In this document: in pieces, positions 49,001 to 55,734 of the stretch | How the letters are laid out: each line of letters opens with the position of its first letter | Numbering within the stretch: the first letter of the stretch is position 1 | Source: Anisakis pegreffii | Lineage: Eukaryota; Nematoda; Chromadorea; Rhabditida; Anisakidae | Length of the DNA: 64,000 bases | Assembly (NCBI GenBank): GCA_035041965.1 | Contig: JAPYMA010002833.1 | Span: 124,001-188,000, forward strand | Direction: 5' to 3' | The notes under the pieces: model-generated | Seen by the model: the letters and a program-made list of their open reading frames with translations, nothing else | The model's database searches: none | What the model was told of the DNA's origin: nothing | Translations under genes and position numbers: made by a program

Positions 49001-51103
49001 CCCCTGCACACCACCATCATCCGTATAGAGTAAGAGCGCATCGGACTGTCTCGTACGAAATTCCAGAGAAAGTTGATTTTCAAAGGTATGAGACCATTTA
49101 GGGTACCTAAAAGCAAATCGGTGTAGAGTGTTGAGAGGTACCTTATAGCGATGCCAGGATAACTGCCGATGCACATTGTTGTGTGGTTAATCTATCAAAT
49201 ATGAGTGAAAAAACGAGAAAAATCGCAAGCTGATGCAATGACGAAGAGGTTTGCTGTTGAGAATTCATCGGTAGCATCAATGAAAATCACATCCTCGTGA
49301 TCAGACAAGCAGTTTGAGACCGATAAAATCAACTTTCTTGTCAATGGATCATTTGAGAACGAGGTTCAACATGTGGAGAATAAAAATCATTTAACAATGA
49401 TTTGCTGATCTCCTCAATTCTTCCTGATACCCTCAAATTCATTCTGAAATGTGAATTTCCCCCCATTTCCCTTCCTGTGAGGATCTCCAATTTAAAATTT
49501 TATTTCAGTGAAACGACTTCTTCAATTTATTGAAGTAATCTCCATGGATACCAATTATTGAGTTCTTAGTGAATTAGTTTAAAAATAATATTTGAATTCA
49601 AATGTAATCATCTCTGATTCCAAGAAACGATCTCGAGAATCGTGTGTGTAAGATATCAGTTGGTCTAATTAACAGAAGGGAAAGTACTTGGCAAGATACA
49701 TCAGGAATCTCTGGTGGTGAATTTAGTTATGTTGTTGCTATGATGCTCTAGATTGCCGGTTCGGCTGAACTTCCTTGATGGATATGAATTATGAGTGTAT
49801 TTTAAGTGCTTGTTGGTTATCAACTCGGTGGAAAACTTGACATAAACGACGTGTAAGCAGAAAAAACTTTCGAAATATTTGAACGTTTTCTGGGCGCACA
49901 CAATATCCGATCATGGTTAGATGAACAAGATGAACATGTTTAATTTGATTATGCTTCCGCGGGAAATATTTTTTCTCAAACAAACATCAACGGAAGCGGA
50001 ACATGAGGGTATCAAGAATGGAGGCAAATGTACATACGGTGGAAATTAGTTGCAAAATCAGCTAGGTATAAAGGTACTTAGTTAGCATAAAACGAGACTC
50101 CAAGCGCAATCGAAGAAGGTGAGTCCAAATAAATGCGCAGCACTACTGACAAGAAATATGGGGTGGGGTTCAAGGAAGGTGACCAGTTGGAACGGGATAA
50201 GAAGATGGCAAATAGACCATAAGACAGAGAGATTTCAGAACTAAATCTTGCGAAGAAAACGTTTAGTGATCGAGAAATGCTTTTTAATCTGGAATTGTGA
50301 CTATCTATCTTTCTCAGAAACTTCATTGGTTCTCATTCTTCCTTTCGGCTTTTAATTACTTATTAATTCATAAATTGATCATGAACGAACTGATTAGCGA
50401 TGATCGTAATGTTTCGATGGAGAAAAGTAGGTAATATGTGGGATTATGACATAATCCCTTGCTCTTACGACATTATTTTGAGTTAATTTTGCGAGCAGTG
50501 ACTACTTGCCTCTACTCATTATGTTACACGCAAGTTGATGTGTGATTAAATACAATTCTACTCAGAAGAATAATAATTCTACAATTACTTCATTATCTTA
50601 TTACTTACCTCATTCTACAATTCTACTTGTTAGAGAATCTTGTGAGTATTTTTGAACGTGGGAAATGTCGAGTTCATTGCACACTGATTGTGCACCCAAT
50701 CAGAGAGTGTATGCAATTTTCGAGAATGTAGTTGAAAAATGAGATCTTAATTTGATGAACCTCAATTTAAGAACGAATTCAATCAGGGATAATTCAATTA
50801 TGTCTATGCATTCATTTCATTAATACGCTATTTCATTTCAACCAAAACATTTATTCGATCATTGAAATGCTTGAATTCCATCAAATTTTCCAGCACGCTT
50901 AGAGTGAAAGCTGTGCTAAATCAGAGAGATTATCGATGGCACATGAAATTTCATCTGCATACACGCTGACATACAGTGAAAATCTCAACTCAATTTACTG
51001 ATTGTCGTTACCTCGCAAATGACTCTGGAGCTCCAGACAGAATGATTGCGTTCGATTGAGCAAATAGATGGATGAGGATGTGTATCAGAAATAAAGGCCA
51101 CAT
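6499..51103 (-). CDS. nrx-1: alpha-neurexin gene (exons 1-28, start to transmembrane segment)
   Basis: Presynaptic single-pass adhesion receptor; in the family it binds neuroligins and other synaptic partners through LNS (laminin-G-like) domains. Twenty-eight exons on the minus strand were joined from visible GT-AG sites; exon lengths sum to 4263 nt (1421 codons) and all phases match. Domain order with approximate residues: signal peptide 1-19, LNS1 20-193, EGF1 C214-C254, LNS2 258-450, LNS3 457-651, EGF2 C659-C691, LNS4 697-870, LNS5 890-1078, EGF3 C1084-C1116, LNS6 1119-1293, acidic stalk 1296-1403, membrane segment 1404-1421. Each EGF module has its six cysteines. This LNS/EGF order is diagnostic for alpha-neurexin. 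The length to the membrane is close to that of known alpha-neurexins, about 1,400-1,500 residues. The cytoplasmic tail is not securely located. The identity is essentially certain; individual splice edges are inferred. Confidence 0.95.
9953..9996. repeat. short direct repeat
   Basis: AAGTTGTAGGTAGAATA occurs at 9953-9969 and again at 9980-9996, a 27-bp step. Confidence 0.8.
10934..11014. repeat. three tandem 27-bp units
   Basis: Units 10934-10960, 10961-10987 and 10988-11014 follow the pattern TTAACGTTGCAAAGAAAGT plus 8 bases. The period of 27 is nine codons and both strands are open through it, giving LLTLQTKLEF-like repeats on the plus strand. No gene recognised. Confidence 0.7.
11777..11792. 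repeat. (CA)8 microsatellite
   Basis: Eight CA units in intron 27. Confidence 0.9.
13774..13795. repeat. short perfect palindrome
   Basis: GGCAATATTT-CT-AAATATTGCC, 10-bp arms, inside intron 27. Confidence 0.7.
15268..15364 (-). CDS. nrx-1: neurexin exon 27: acidic stalk
   Basis: Lies 10.0 kb downstream of exon 26. Acceptor catattttcag, donor GCTG|gtgagt. In the phase required by exon 26 it reads LPTEDGLIHAEGSGC, then EEQQNC and SDPDPA: an acidic segment with two cysteines, like the neurexin membrane-proximal stalk. A second frame of this exon is also open from end to end; phase and composition favour this one. Residues 1342-1373. Confidence 0.75.
16647..16690. repeat. imperfect inverted repeat
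   Basis: Arms AAAATCGGTTTCTGTAAT and ATTACGCAAACCGATTTT are complementary except at two positions, with a short loop. No associated gene. Confidence 0.6.
18858..18898. repeat. perfect 20-bp inverted repeat with 1-nt spacer
   Basis: CATCTAAGATCTCTCAAGTT, one T, then its exact reverse complement. Near-perfect palindrome of 41 nt inside neurexin intron 26. No larger element recognised around it. Confidence 0.9.
24459..24653. repeat. tandem duplication, two ~98-bp units
   Basis: Unit 1 at 24459-24556 and unit 2 at 24557-24653 both begin atcttctc, share cataagaggcagttctttt and taatcgctga(g/a)gtaatatc, and end ggaataagtt. They differ at a minority of positions, so the duplication is old. The block immediately to the left contains related AT-rich repeats (gttcttgtata and aaacagcagaa, each twice). 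Confidence 0.8.
24938..25118. mobile_element. GC-rich insert between ~20-bp direct repeats
   Basis: GTAATTGGTTGATTCTAAAT at the left recurs (one extra T) at about 25098-25118 and encloses about 140 bp that is far richer in GC than the intron around it. The arrangement looks like a short retroposed sequence with a target-site duplication. On the minus strand 25097-25014 is open and hydrophobic (SYQAFVTLLATMLAFTCTLF before a stop). No tRNA-type A/B boxes recognised. Element class unknown. Confidence 0.45.
25337..25473 (-). CDS. nrx-1: neurexin exon 26: post-LNS6 stalk
   Basis: Lies 12.2 kb downstream of exon 25. Acceptor ttaatttcag, donor AAG|gttagg; enters phase 1 and leaves phase 0. Reads GSPSVQRIGSPRLVHM, the neurexin strand that follows the last LNS motif (vertebrate V-x-N-V-R-L-V), then an extracellular linker with NPYNDEMAGDGW. 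The phase matches both neighbours. Residues 1296-1341. Confidence 0.85.
26994..27040. repeat. perfect 19-bp hairpin, 9-nt loop
   Basis: GAAAATATCACCTCAAATC at 26994-27012 is exactly reverse-complemented at 27022-27040. Inside neurexin intron 25. Confidence 0.9.
28022..28082. repeat. (AT)n microsatellite
   Basis: About 30 uninterrupted AT dinucleotides in intron 25. Likely polymorphic. Confidence 0.98.
28709..28745. repeat. imperfect CAG-type trinucleotide tract
   Basis: Interrupted CAG/CAA/TAG units in intron 25. No supported coding frame. Confidence 0.8.
32317..32401 (+). CDS. exon-like segment on the plus strand, unknown nested gene
   Basis: Inside neurexin intron 25. A strong acceptor (atttcatttttcag) is followed by an open frame reading HGFELVFPSHNDTIPENETK and then NCFTRLYR, with a possible gtgaat donor after 32401. 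Third codon positions are unusually rich in C and G (GTC, CCC, AGC, CAC, AAC, GAC, ACG), unlike the surrounding AT-rich intron, which suggests real coding sequence. No family recognised. The opposite strand is also open in one frame. Confidence 0.4.
33890..33971 (+). CDS. exon-like segment on the plus strand, unknown
   Basis: Acceptor ttttgctttgcag and donor GCG|gtgagt, both strong, around an 82-nt open segment. Phase 0 reads MRQLIRNNSFTETLLTLFSS after three residues; phase 2 is open too. It does not join in frame directly to the segment at 32317, so any shared gene would need another exon. Unknown product. Confidence 0.3.
37252..37546. repeat. foldback element, copy 2 (longer)
   Basis: A 295-bp palindromic element just downstream of neurexin exon 25, at the start of the 12-kb intron. 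Outer ends are CGGTCAATC / GATTGACCG. Each arm carries several copies of GCCTAACGGACAGTTT (complement on the other arm), so the arms are themselves tandem arrays. Central core ttttttaatggatatttcac matches copy 1. It would form a long hairpin in the pre-mRNA. Confidence 0.8.
37697..37876 (-). CDS. nrx-1: neurexin exon 25: LNS6 end with polybasic insertion
   Basis: Acceptor ttccacag, donor CAAG|gttggt (phase 1 to 1). LNS closing motif FHGKMAGVNFNGLMILDLLA. Just before it lies a run with NRRRRKREK. The frame also reads through the donor to a stop near 37590, so a truncated product by intron retention is formally possible. Exon 26 continues the conserved neurexin sequence, which supports splicing. 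Residues about 1236-1295. Confidence 0.93.
38148..38319 (-). CDS. nrx-1: neurexin exon 24: LNS6, ends at the SS4 position
   Basis: Acceptor tacgttgtag, donor AAAG|gtagta (phase 1). Contains GYIQIRYNLGTRDH, VNDDIYHVLTAIRDE and a PIRYSP motif. The junction with exon 25 coincides with the place where vertebrate splice site SS4 inserts; no obvious alternative exon is seen in the 271-nt intron. Residues 1179-1235. Confidence 0.95.
38470..38648 (-). CDS. nrx-1: neurexin exon 23: LNS6 start
   Basis: Acceptor gattttgcag, donor CTG|gtgagt (phase 0). Reads PGTTYLFDSSSSMIYYEYPP, then DRIAIGFQTRQPSSVLLSV. It starts the sixth LNS domain, the neuroligin-binding one in the family. Residues 1119-1178. Confidence 0.95.
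38878..38997 (-). CDS. nrx-1: neurexin exon 22: EGF3
   Basis: Acceptor tgcttacag, donor AGCC|gtgagt (phase 1 to 1). Complete EGF module, cysteines at 1084, 1089, 1095, 1104, 1106 and 1116 (CSSNSCLNGGKC ... CDC ... GGERC). Confidence 0.95.
39190..39305 (-). CDS. nrx-1: neurexin exon 21: LNS5 end
   Basis: Acceptor atgttacag, donor ACAG|gtcagt (phase 1). Contains LTNVVGFRGCISSLRIGD and a second cysteine in VGVTKGCTG, the closing disulfide of LNS5. Residues about 1040-1078. Confidence 0.95.
39420..39556 (-). CDS. nrx-1: neurexin exon 20: LNS5
   Basis: Acceptor ttgctttcag, donor AG|gtctgt (phase 2). Reads GEHHMIIDNTSTVMDTVG and LEGQLYLGGVPPL, the LNS core strands. Residues 995-1039. Confidence 0.95.
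39647..39752 (-). CDS. nrx-1: neurexin exon 19: LNS5
   Basis: Acceptor tttacttcag, donor CAA|gtatat (phase 0). Contains SFGFGSRFESVLSP and the WH motif LSDMRWHSLLIYQ. Residues 959-994. Confidence 0.92.
40102..40308 (-). CDS. nrx-1: neurexin exon 18: LNS5 start
   Basis: Acceptor ttttgaag, donor CG|gtaacg (phase 2 to 2). Reads KYSAVSFETNKGRVVFAD, then GPYRISLKFRTLAP and SVSIELVAGRI, clear LNS beta-strands. Residues about 890-958. Confidence 0.92.
40576..40825 (-). CDS. nrx-1: neurexin exon 17: LNS4 end and basic LNS4-LNS5 linker
   Basis: Acceptor cagttttcag, donor CCG|gtaagt (phase 2). Contains FLPSSNIVLQIDQIAAGH, NFSGQMIKLTFNGYDVL and then a basic stretch beginning KKAKRRNG. An internal gtgaga after a GAG codon is an alternative donor, but only the distal one keeps frame into exon 18. 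Residues 807-889. Confidence 0.9.
41283..41391 (-). CDS. nrx-1: neurexin exon 16: LNS4
   Basis: Acceptor gccacttcag, donor AGCT|gtgagt (phase 1). Contains SGLNDDRFHSIRVKRRGEKL and LFLDGKWEHS, the LNS segment equivalent to the WH turn (FH here). Residues 771-806. Confidence 0.92.
41910..42136 (-). CDS. nrx-1: neurexin exon 15: LNS4 start
   Basis: Acceptor ttgtttcag, donor CAT|gtccgt (phase 0). Reads GGELPSFHLPNPLHSESETI, then ECKFRTDDDKGIIF and ELELHLNFG. The donor is a weak consensus; a nearby gttgca is possible but does not fit the phase of exon 16. Residues about 695-770. Confidence 0.88.
42394..42540 (-). CDS. nrx-1: neurexin exon 14: EGF2
   Basis: Acceptor caaatattcag, donor ATCG|gtacgc (phase 1 to 1). 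Cys651 closes LNS3. The EGF module then has cysteines at 659, 664, 670, 679, 681 and 691 (CASSPCKNYGRC ... CDC ... GPTC). This is the second of three EGF repeats. Confidence 0.95.
42874..43068 (-). CDS. nrx-1: neurexin exon 13: LNS3 end
   Basis: Acceptor cgatttcag, donor GCAG|gttcgc (phase 1 to 1). Reads DEPIYVGAVPWPAND and GYVGCLKNVRLNG, the standard LNS closing motif. Residues about 581-645. Confidence 0.95.
43240..43378 (-). CDS. nrx-1: neurexin exon 12: LNS3
   Basis: Acceptor tatttgaag, donor ATTG|gttagt (phase 1). Contains ITEGTVWHSVTLERMG and VIVDNIRTDFSTPG, the LNS WH and VD strands. Residues 535-580. Confidence 0.93.
43522..43676 (-). CDS. nrx-1: neurexin exon 11: LNS3
   Basis: Acceptor ttctgttctag, donor CAG|gtagga (phase 0). 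Reads FQLRTYELDGLILYHGSK, then YIAFELIDGHLFLIINLGSG, both hallmark LNS strands. Residues 483-534. Confidence 0.95.
43874..44075 (-). CDS. nrx-1: neurexin exon 10: end of LNS2, start of LNS3
   Basis: Acceptor aaattgaag, donor ATTG|gttagc (phase 1). LNS2 closes with GDLAFSC (Cys450). LNS3 opens with HYITLPKWNSLGSGSI, matching the neurexin motif YISLPRWN. Residues 416-482. Confidence 0.95.
44285..44440 (-). CDS. nrx-1: neurexin exon 9: LNS2
   Basis: Acceptor ctatttccag, donor AAG|gttggg, 52 whole codons. Carries MTLIVDGRKDE, the LNS core strand YAFVGGIPLE, and FRGCMKK with the first of the closing cysteines. The donor was chosen over read-through into the following bases because only it joins in frame to exon 10. 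Residues 364-415. Confidence 0.92.
44441..46644 (-). other. neurexin intron 8, at the SS2 position
   Basis: 2.2 kb, the largest intron among the ectodomain exons after intron 1. One minus-strand hydrophobic open stretch (about 45249-45400, including LTGCAGVLLGLPLIAEMAW) follows an acceptor-like cttacag but does not fit LNS sequence. A small alternative exon could hide here; none was identified. Confidence 0.7.
46645..46803 (-). CDS. nrx-1: neurexin exon 8: LNS2 middle
   Basis: Acceptor cgcgttcag, donor CTG|gtacgt (phase 0 to 0). Contains NYVYVTIDDGSLV and the WH motif DDDQWHMVTVTRTL. The junction to exon 9 falls where vertebrate splice site SS2 lies (between VTRNL and VxVDG). Residues 311-363. 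Confidence 0.95.
46850..46980 (-). pseudogene. possible LNS-like exon relic in neurexin intron 7
   Basis: The minus strand reads GWIAQNHNQIIVKFSFHQ, then PNLMLLLAAT before a stop, resembling the I-x-x-K-F-x-F-x-Q-x-x-x-L-L-L pattern of LNS strands such as those in exon 7. It has no usable phase-0 acceptor and donor pair and is not in the reconstructed transcript. Could be a degenerate duplicated exon or chance. Confidence 0.25.
47104..47264 (-). CDS. nrx-1: neurexin exon 7: start of LNS2
   Basis: Acceptor gacttttcag, donor CTC|gtaggt (phase 0). Reads VRLDAELSFFGNEWLGYDV and then IRSRFENISFAFKTIQGRQ, the opening strands of LNS2. Two N-glycosylation sequons, NNS and NIS, are visible. Residues about 257-310. 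Confidence 0.95.
47509..47697 (-). CDS. nrx-1: neurexin exon 6: EGF1
   Basis: Acceptor cgttttgaag, donor CAAG|gtatag (phase 1 to 1). The linker GVTSPQLLESVG is followed by an EGF-like module with cysteines at residues 214, 227, 233, 242, 244 and 254 (pattern C-K-N-D-G-V-C ... C-D-C ... G-R-R-C). In vertebrates splice site SS1 lies just after this module, at the following junction. Confidence 0.95.
47955..48054 (-). CDS. nrx-1: neurexin exon 5: end of LNS1
   Basis: Acceptor ttgaag, donor CAAG|gtatct (phase 1). Contains FAGTIKNLVYRLYPQ, the neurexin LNS1 closing motif (F-x-G-x-I-x-N-L). Residues 161-193. Confidence 0.95.
48272..48394 (-). CDS. nrx-1: neurexin exon 4: LNS1
   Basis: Acceptor gtcttgcag, donor AAG|gtagca, 41 whole codons (phase 0 to 0). 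Carries the strand AWENVKLQLDD and the typical LNS segment DVFVGGVPK. Residues 120-160. Confidence 0.95.
48613..48721 (-). CDS. nrx-1: neurexin exon 3: LNS1
   Basis: Acceptor ttcttgaag, donor CAG|gtgccg (phase 0). Contains the LNS motif VNDNRWHQLTLFQ, the WH turn found in every LNS repeat, preceded by VVTMRVDDIP. Residues about 83-119. Confidence 0.95.
48951..49106 (-). CDS. nrx-1: neurexin exon 2: LNS1
   Basis: Acceptor ttttag before 49106, donor AG|gtgatc. The exon reads YPKWSHTFENQLSLEFRTRQ, then residues DALLLYTDDGG and LQLDF, the conserved opening beta-strands of the first LNS domain. It enters and leaves in phase 2. Covers residues about 31-83. Confidence 0.95.
49107..51011 (-). other. 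neurexin intron 1
   Basis: 1.9 kb between signal-peptide and LNS1 exons. AT-rich, short scattered ORFs only. Nothing further recognised. Confidence 0.85.
51012..51103 (-). CDS. nrx-1: neurexin exon 1: start codon, signal peptide, start of LNS1
   Basis: The chosen ATG (at 51103 reading left) opens a clear signal peptide, MWPLFLIHILIHLFAQSNA, directly followed by IILSGAPESFAR, the first strand of LNS1 in neurexins. The exon ends AG|gtaacg in phase 2 and joins exon 2 to make an Arg codon. The frame stays open 219 codons further upstream, but a signal peptide must be N-terminal, so this Met is preferred. Confidence 0.9.
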
Positions 51104-51236
51104 ATTGCATTTAATCGGAATGCATCCAGCGAGAATATTCGCAGTGAATGTCGTTCGCAAGCAAGGTGCGTTTGTTTTGCAGCGATTCGGTCGATGCCAC
51201 TTCTTCAGAGACGATCGTAACCGTGATCTTGATGCG
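51104..51236 (-). other. nrx-1: putative neurexin 5' UTR behind a splice acceptor
   Basis: A good acceptor (ttcattttatcaaaatcag) lies on the minus strand just right of 51236, 133 nt before the start codon. It could take a cis-spliced upstream exon or a trans-spliced leader. No promoter motif was recognisable. Confidence 0.4.
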
Positions 51237-51760
51237 CTGATTTTGATAAAATGAAATTTTTGATTTATTTCATTCCGATGAACTCTTTGGATTGCTTCAA
51301 GTTTCGGCATTATCCTCAAGCTTTCGGCATTCTCGTTTCGCGTCGACAATACAGATCGAATCGAGTTTGAGCGAAAACGAGCACTTGCCGTTACAGATCT
51401 GGTTTCACAGCAGCAACGTCGTATTGATGAGGACGCACTAGAACATGGAGAACAGATGATATTCGCCGGTGTCGATAGTGCATTACTGCTATTCGAATCA
51501 GTTGAATAATTGCGGTGACGATTATGATAAGATTGATGGTGATAAGAGTGATCGTGATAAGATGCTGATTGCTGCTGATGATGAGAAGATGACTGGGATG
51601 AAGCAAGCATGTGATCAACACACACATGCTCACAGATCAGAATCAATTCGTTGTCGTCGACGTGAACACCACCCATCTCAACGTCTACGCCTTCGTTGCC
51701 AATTGAATGTGTACATTCTGAAAATTGATGCTGATCATGACAGCAGTATCGCACAATCAC
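51104..51760 (-). other. open frame continuous with neurexin exon 1
   Basis: In the neurexin frame there is no stop for 219 codons upstream of the chosen start. The upstream part is rich in His, Ser, Gln and Arg and low in complexity, with no domain. The opposite strand is also open over much of it (51469-51810). Most likely UTR or flank that is open by composition; a longer N-terminus would bury the signal peptide. Confidence 0.5.
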
Positions 51761-51836
51761 ATTCGCGTTATTCGTTCACGGATCACTTCCGCTCAATACC
51801 ACATATTTAACATTTTTCTTTGATTCATTTAAGAAT

Positions 51837-53711
51837 CATTTCTATGCGAGCTCATTCACGTGCATGCCACGCTGACTGTCATGATTACATCGCTGTCATC
51901 GCGAACTATGGTACAAGTGAGAGTAGAATGTAAAGTATGTGTCCATAAGGAATGTGTAAAAGTTTTAGAACGCTCAACTCTATCATTCCTCATTGATGGA
52001 GGCTTTCTAAGTCCTTATAACGGGGAAATGATACTTCAGAATCATTAGCCAACATTAGAACTAAAAATTCGTTCTAAATTGCAACGAATAAATCAAGAGT
52101 AGAATCCGTTCTAAGGAATGTGTTTCTTATGAATGACGGGCTAGGGAAAGAGTCTAGTGCGATAACGTTATCGATAGCAGAACACTAAAATAATGACGTT
52201 TCCTGGAAATTATTGCCGTGAAAAATAAAATTCAATGAAAATTCCACGACACGCAACACGCAATTATAATCAACCATTCGATTCATCAGTTATTTATATG
52301 AGACAAGAGGCAAACGTTTTGAAACGAACTTTAAACTGATATTTCCACGTTGAAAAGTTTGAAATATTTGATTCTGTAGTACATTCTAACTAAAAATAAA
52401 AACATTACTACGTTGTGTTTCTTAATCGTCGACTTGACTGATCGAAGATGCTGCGTGACCGGAGACATGACTATGTCGTTCCGTGATAAAGGCTGTTTAC
52501 CAAACCGAAAAGGGACCAATGCACAAATACATAAAATTCTTCGAAATGTCAACTTTTGACATTTCGAAGAATTTTTGACAGCACTGTCACAAATTTATGA
52601 CAGTTCATTGAGCCATAAAGATGCCATCCATTCGGACAAGGATGTAGAAAGAGTGGGAAGTGATTGTAATGAATGTAACATGTATGCTACTTTTGCTTCC
52701 GGGAAAATCAATCATAAACAATGGCATTGCTCGCTAACCATGAGAAACGTGTTTCTGGAGAACTAATTCAAAGAACACCTTTACTCATGCTTCCGTTGTT
52801 TTGTGTGCCCGTCAGCCCTCCTGATGTGTGGAACGCTTTGTCCGAAATATGGGAAACTGGATGCAAAGAAACGGAAACGGAAATGACATCAACAAAAGAT
52901 GACCGACCGCTAGTACATAACGCATTATAGGAACTATGATCAAGAAGACCGTGCTGCAGATCGTTTGAACCAATCTCCTCAACCTGCTCAACAATGAACA
53001 CTGATTTTCGAGTCGGTTCGCGGTAATTATCAAGTCTATCGTTCAATAGATACTTGATTTTGGAATACACTAAACAACTCATCTGTCCGTGTGATTAATG
53101 TCATAAGTTGGCCGTCATGTTTCGTGAGAACCAACTCAAAAAAGTGTACATTAAGGAAATTATAATAATGCATGTGCCAAGATAAAAGAGGAAGAATTTT
53201 CCGATGAAATTGAAAGAAATTAGTGCGATTGAGGTGGAATAAGGCGATCGTGAAATTATTCATACTGTCAAATGTAATCAACAGTCGCGAATATTGAATC
53301 AAATGCTTGATTTTAAGAAGAAGCAGTTAAGCATATCCGGTATGCTTACGATTAGATGCGCGTGATTGATTCGAATTTTATGCGCGCATATCCACAGAAA
53401 CCCAAACATAATCACGCATTTTTCACCTTTTTCTAAGCATTTTTGATGGTAATTTTTGCGCCGAAGCATTAAACATCTACGGCAGTCCGCGAGAAAAGCA
53501 ATCGTGCCATGAAATTGAAAATTATACACTAGGATCCTCAAGGAACAGCGCATATATGAACTGCGCTTAGCGCATTAATCTACCGCTGGGCGTTGATCAA
53601 AATTCTTGAGTTGCGTACTAGCGAATGTGAAGGCCATCACCACTCAAGCCTATTCGCTCCGGAAATTGCCTTTTTTTCGCTGTCAGTGAGCTTGACAGTT
53701 TTTTTCCCAAG
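51837..53711. other. proximal neurexin 5' flank, no supported gene
   Basis: AT-rich with short ORFs on both strands. Only the perfect hairpin at 52533-52575 stands out. The neurexin promoter should lie in or beyond this stretch but shows no recognisable element. Confidence 0.5.
52533..52575. repeat. perfect 20-bp hairpin, 3-nt loop
   Basis: AAAATTCTTCGAAATGTCAA, loop CTT, then the exact reverse complement. About 1.4 kb upstream of the neurexin start. A following T-run on the plus strand is too short to argue for a terminator, which would be out of place in a eukaryote anyway. Confidence 0.9.
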
Positions 53712-54755
53712 CTGCTCAGCTTCATTAGCAAACATGTCGGTAAAATATTTGGCCATTCTTGACGATCGTTTGTGTGTGCAACAGATTAAGGGATTTGGAT
53801 GAATGTTCAGGTACTTTGCAGAATAGCTGCAAAGTTTAGCTGGTAACGTGTATCAGTAGTTTTTTCCCTCCATCATACAAACTTCCTCAGTTTCTGAATT
53901 CGCCTCCCTATCACTACTTTCGAAGCCTCACACAACGCTGATTATCTCACAATCAGTGATGAATCAGTTATTTTTGTCTGTCATTTGATTTAGCAAAATG
54001 AGATTTCTGATGCCACACAGTGTAGAAAGAATGTAGAGCACGAATGAATCCAACCCACGATTACGTGATAAGCTCTCGTCAAAAGACACGCTAATATTGC
54101 ACCTTAATCATTTGCGAGCAAATCATGCATGCCATGAACATAAAAATCAGTCACATGATTACTTAAGAGTCCAGATTTTCTTGAGAACTGCTGGTCGCAT
54201 TGGAACCACAGTGATGTCGTTCAGTGTCGTATTTTCTTAGTACTGAGAAAAGAATCGATTGAAGAACTCAACCGATTGATGTTGATGTCGCAGCTCTCTG
54301 GATAACACAATTACAAGATGTTGACTTCAATGAGCACATTTAGATTACAAAATGCATGAATCCGTGCATTCGTTCTTTGATGCGATAACTGATCTAGAAA
54401 CGAGTGAACGTGCATTTTTGCTTTGTCACAGCTGAAATTCGCTGGAAAACTGCTTCCTGGCTACTTGCGTGCTAGATCAGCGCTTCTTATACAGGTGAAA
54501 TTACCCATTTTGGGCAATTTGGATGTGTCAAGGGGTAATGGAGGGGTCAGGAAATTAGTATTTCGTGCAGTTGTTACGATAGAACGCCATTGTTGTGGGG
54601 TTTTTTAACTCCGGTATGTAAATGCGTTAGTTGATGGCAACACTCTTCATTCTTCTATTTTCTGAGTATCATTAGCTAGTTTGGGCCTAAGAAGGTTTTC
54701 ATGTGTTTTAGTAAAGATTTTATTCTTTTCCTTGCTGTTGCAGTCGCTCGCATAA
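53712..54755 (+). CDS. possible three-exon small gene, divergent from neurexin
   Basis: Plus strand, 2.6 kb upstream of the neurexin start and pointing away from it. A pyrimidine-rich acceptor (tttttttcccaag) precedes ATGTCG at 53734, then donor gtaaaa. A second exon 54432-54494 has acceptor gctttgtcacag and donor CAG|gtgaaa, and reads LKFAGKLLPGYLRARSALLI plus Gln. A third acceptor, ccttgctgttgcag before 54744, leads to TCGCTCGCATAA. The joined product would be only 26 residues, basic-amphipathic at its start. The first acceptor resembles a trans-splice site. It may be a micro-ORF, the start of a longer gene with other 3' exons, or chance. Confidence 0.25.
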
Positions 54756-55734
54756 CTTTTATCACCAAAGTGTTCTCTTCTGCTAATTTCTCACTCATTT
54801 GACTGAATAATTTAAGTCAAATCCTCATTCTACCAAATACGCTGTATAATTATCATTTAACTATCGAACGTTGTTGAGCAATAATATTCGATTGCTGTAT
54901 TGTTGATTTTGGCTGTCAACACTCGTCAACGTATCCAGTAAACAGTATATGCTACAGATTAAGAAACTGATTCAAAGCGTGAAGTGAATTGAGACGAAAT
55001 GAATAACAAAAACTCATCAAGAGAATAATATTCGCATATAATAGCTATGAGAGTGATTACAACACGTCCGAAAAGAATGAGAATTCATCTAAATCAGTTT
55101 GAAATGACCATATCGCAAACAATAGTTTTTCATGCAATCAAGAAAGCAATTTCTTTCACTTCGCTGAGAAATTTAACGGCAAAGTAACAAATCATTAAAA
55201 GGAGTAACGGAGCACCTGAACGTGAGAACCACTGTGCTAGATGAAGCGTTACCCACATTGGTAGGATCTTAACAGCTCAGAAAACTCTGCACTTTTCCCG
55301 GGCCTGTGCGAGGTCTACGCTGAACAATTCCTTGCAAAGCGACTGATCACATGCGAAATTCAATTATGCAGCAATAAAAATGAGATTGGCATACGATCGA
55401 ATCGGCCAGGCACTATGCGAATTACCGCTATGCTTACTGTTCCAGCATAGACTGTCGACTTTACCGAGACAGATCCATTTTGAGTGGTTATGATTCTCCA
55501 AGGAAGATGCAGATATCAAGGGATTAAGTGGAGATTGCTTTAATACGATTTTTGAAAATGTCCGTGAAAATTGATCGCATGAAGAGCACAGACTACATGG
55601 CACTATAATCAACCGTTTAGTGCATACTGTGTGCTATTGTGATAGCGACAGAAAACGCACAGAGCACAGCAAGAGGCTAAATAATGAGTTAAAAAATCGA
55701 TTAGCATACATGTGCTCGTGATTAAATCTCGAAC

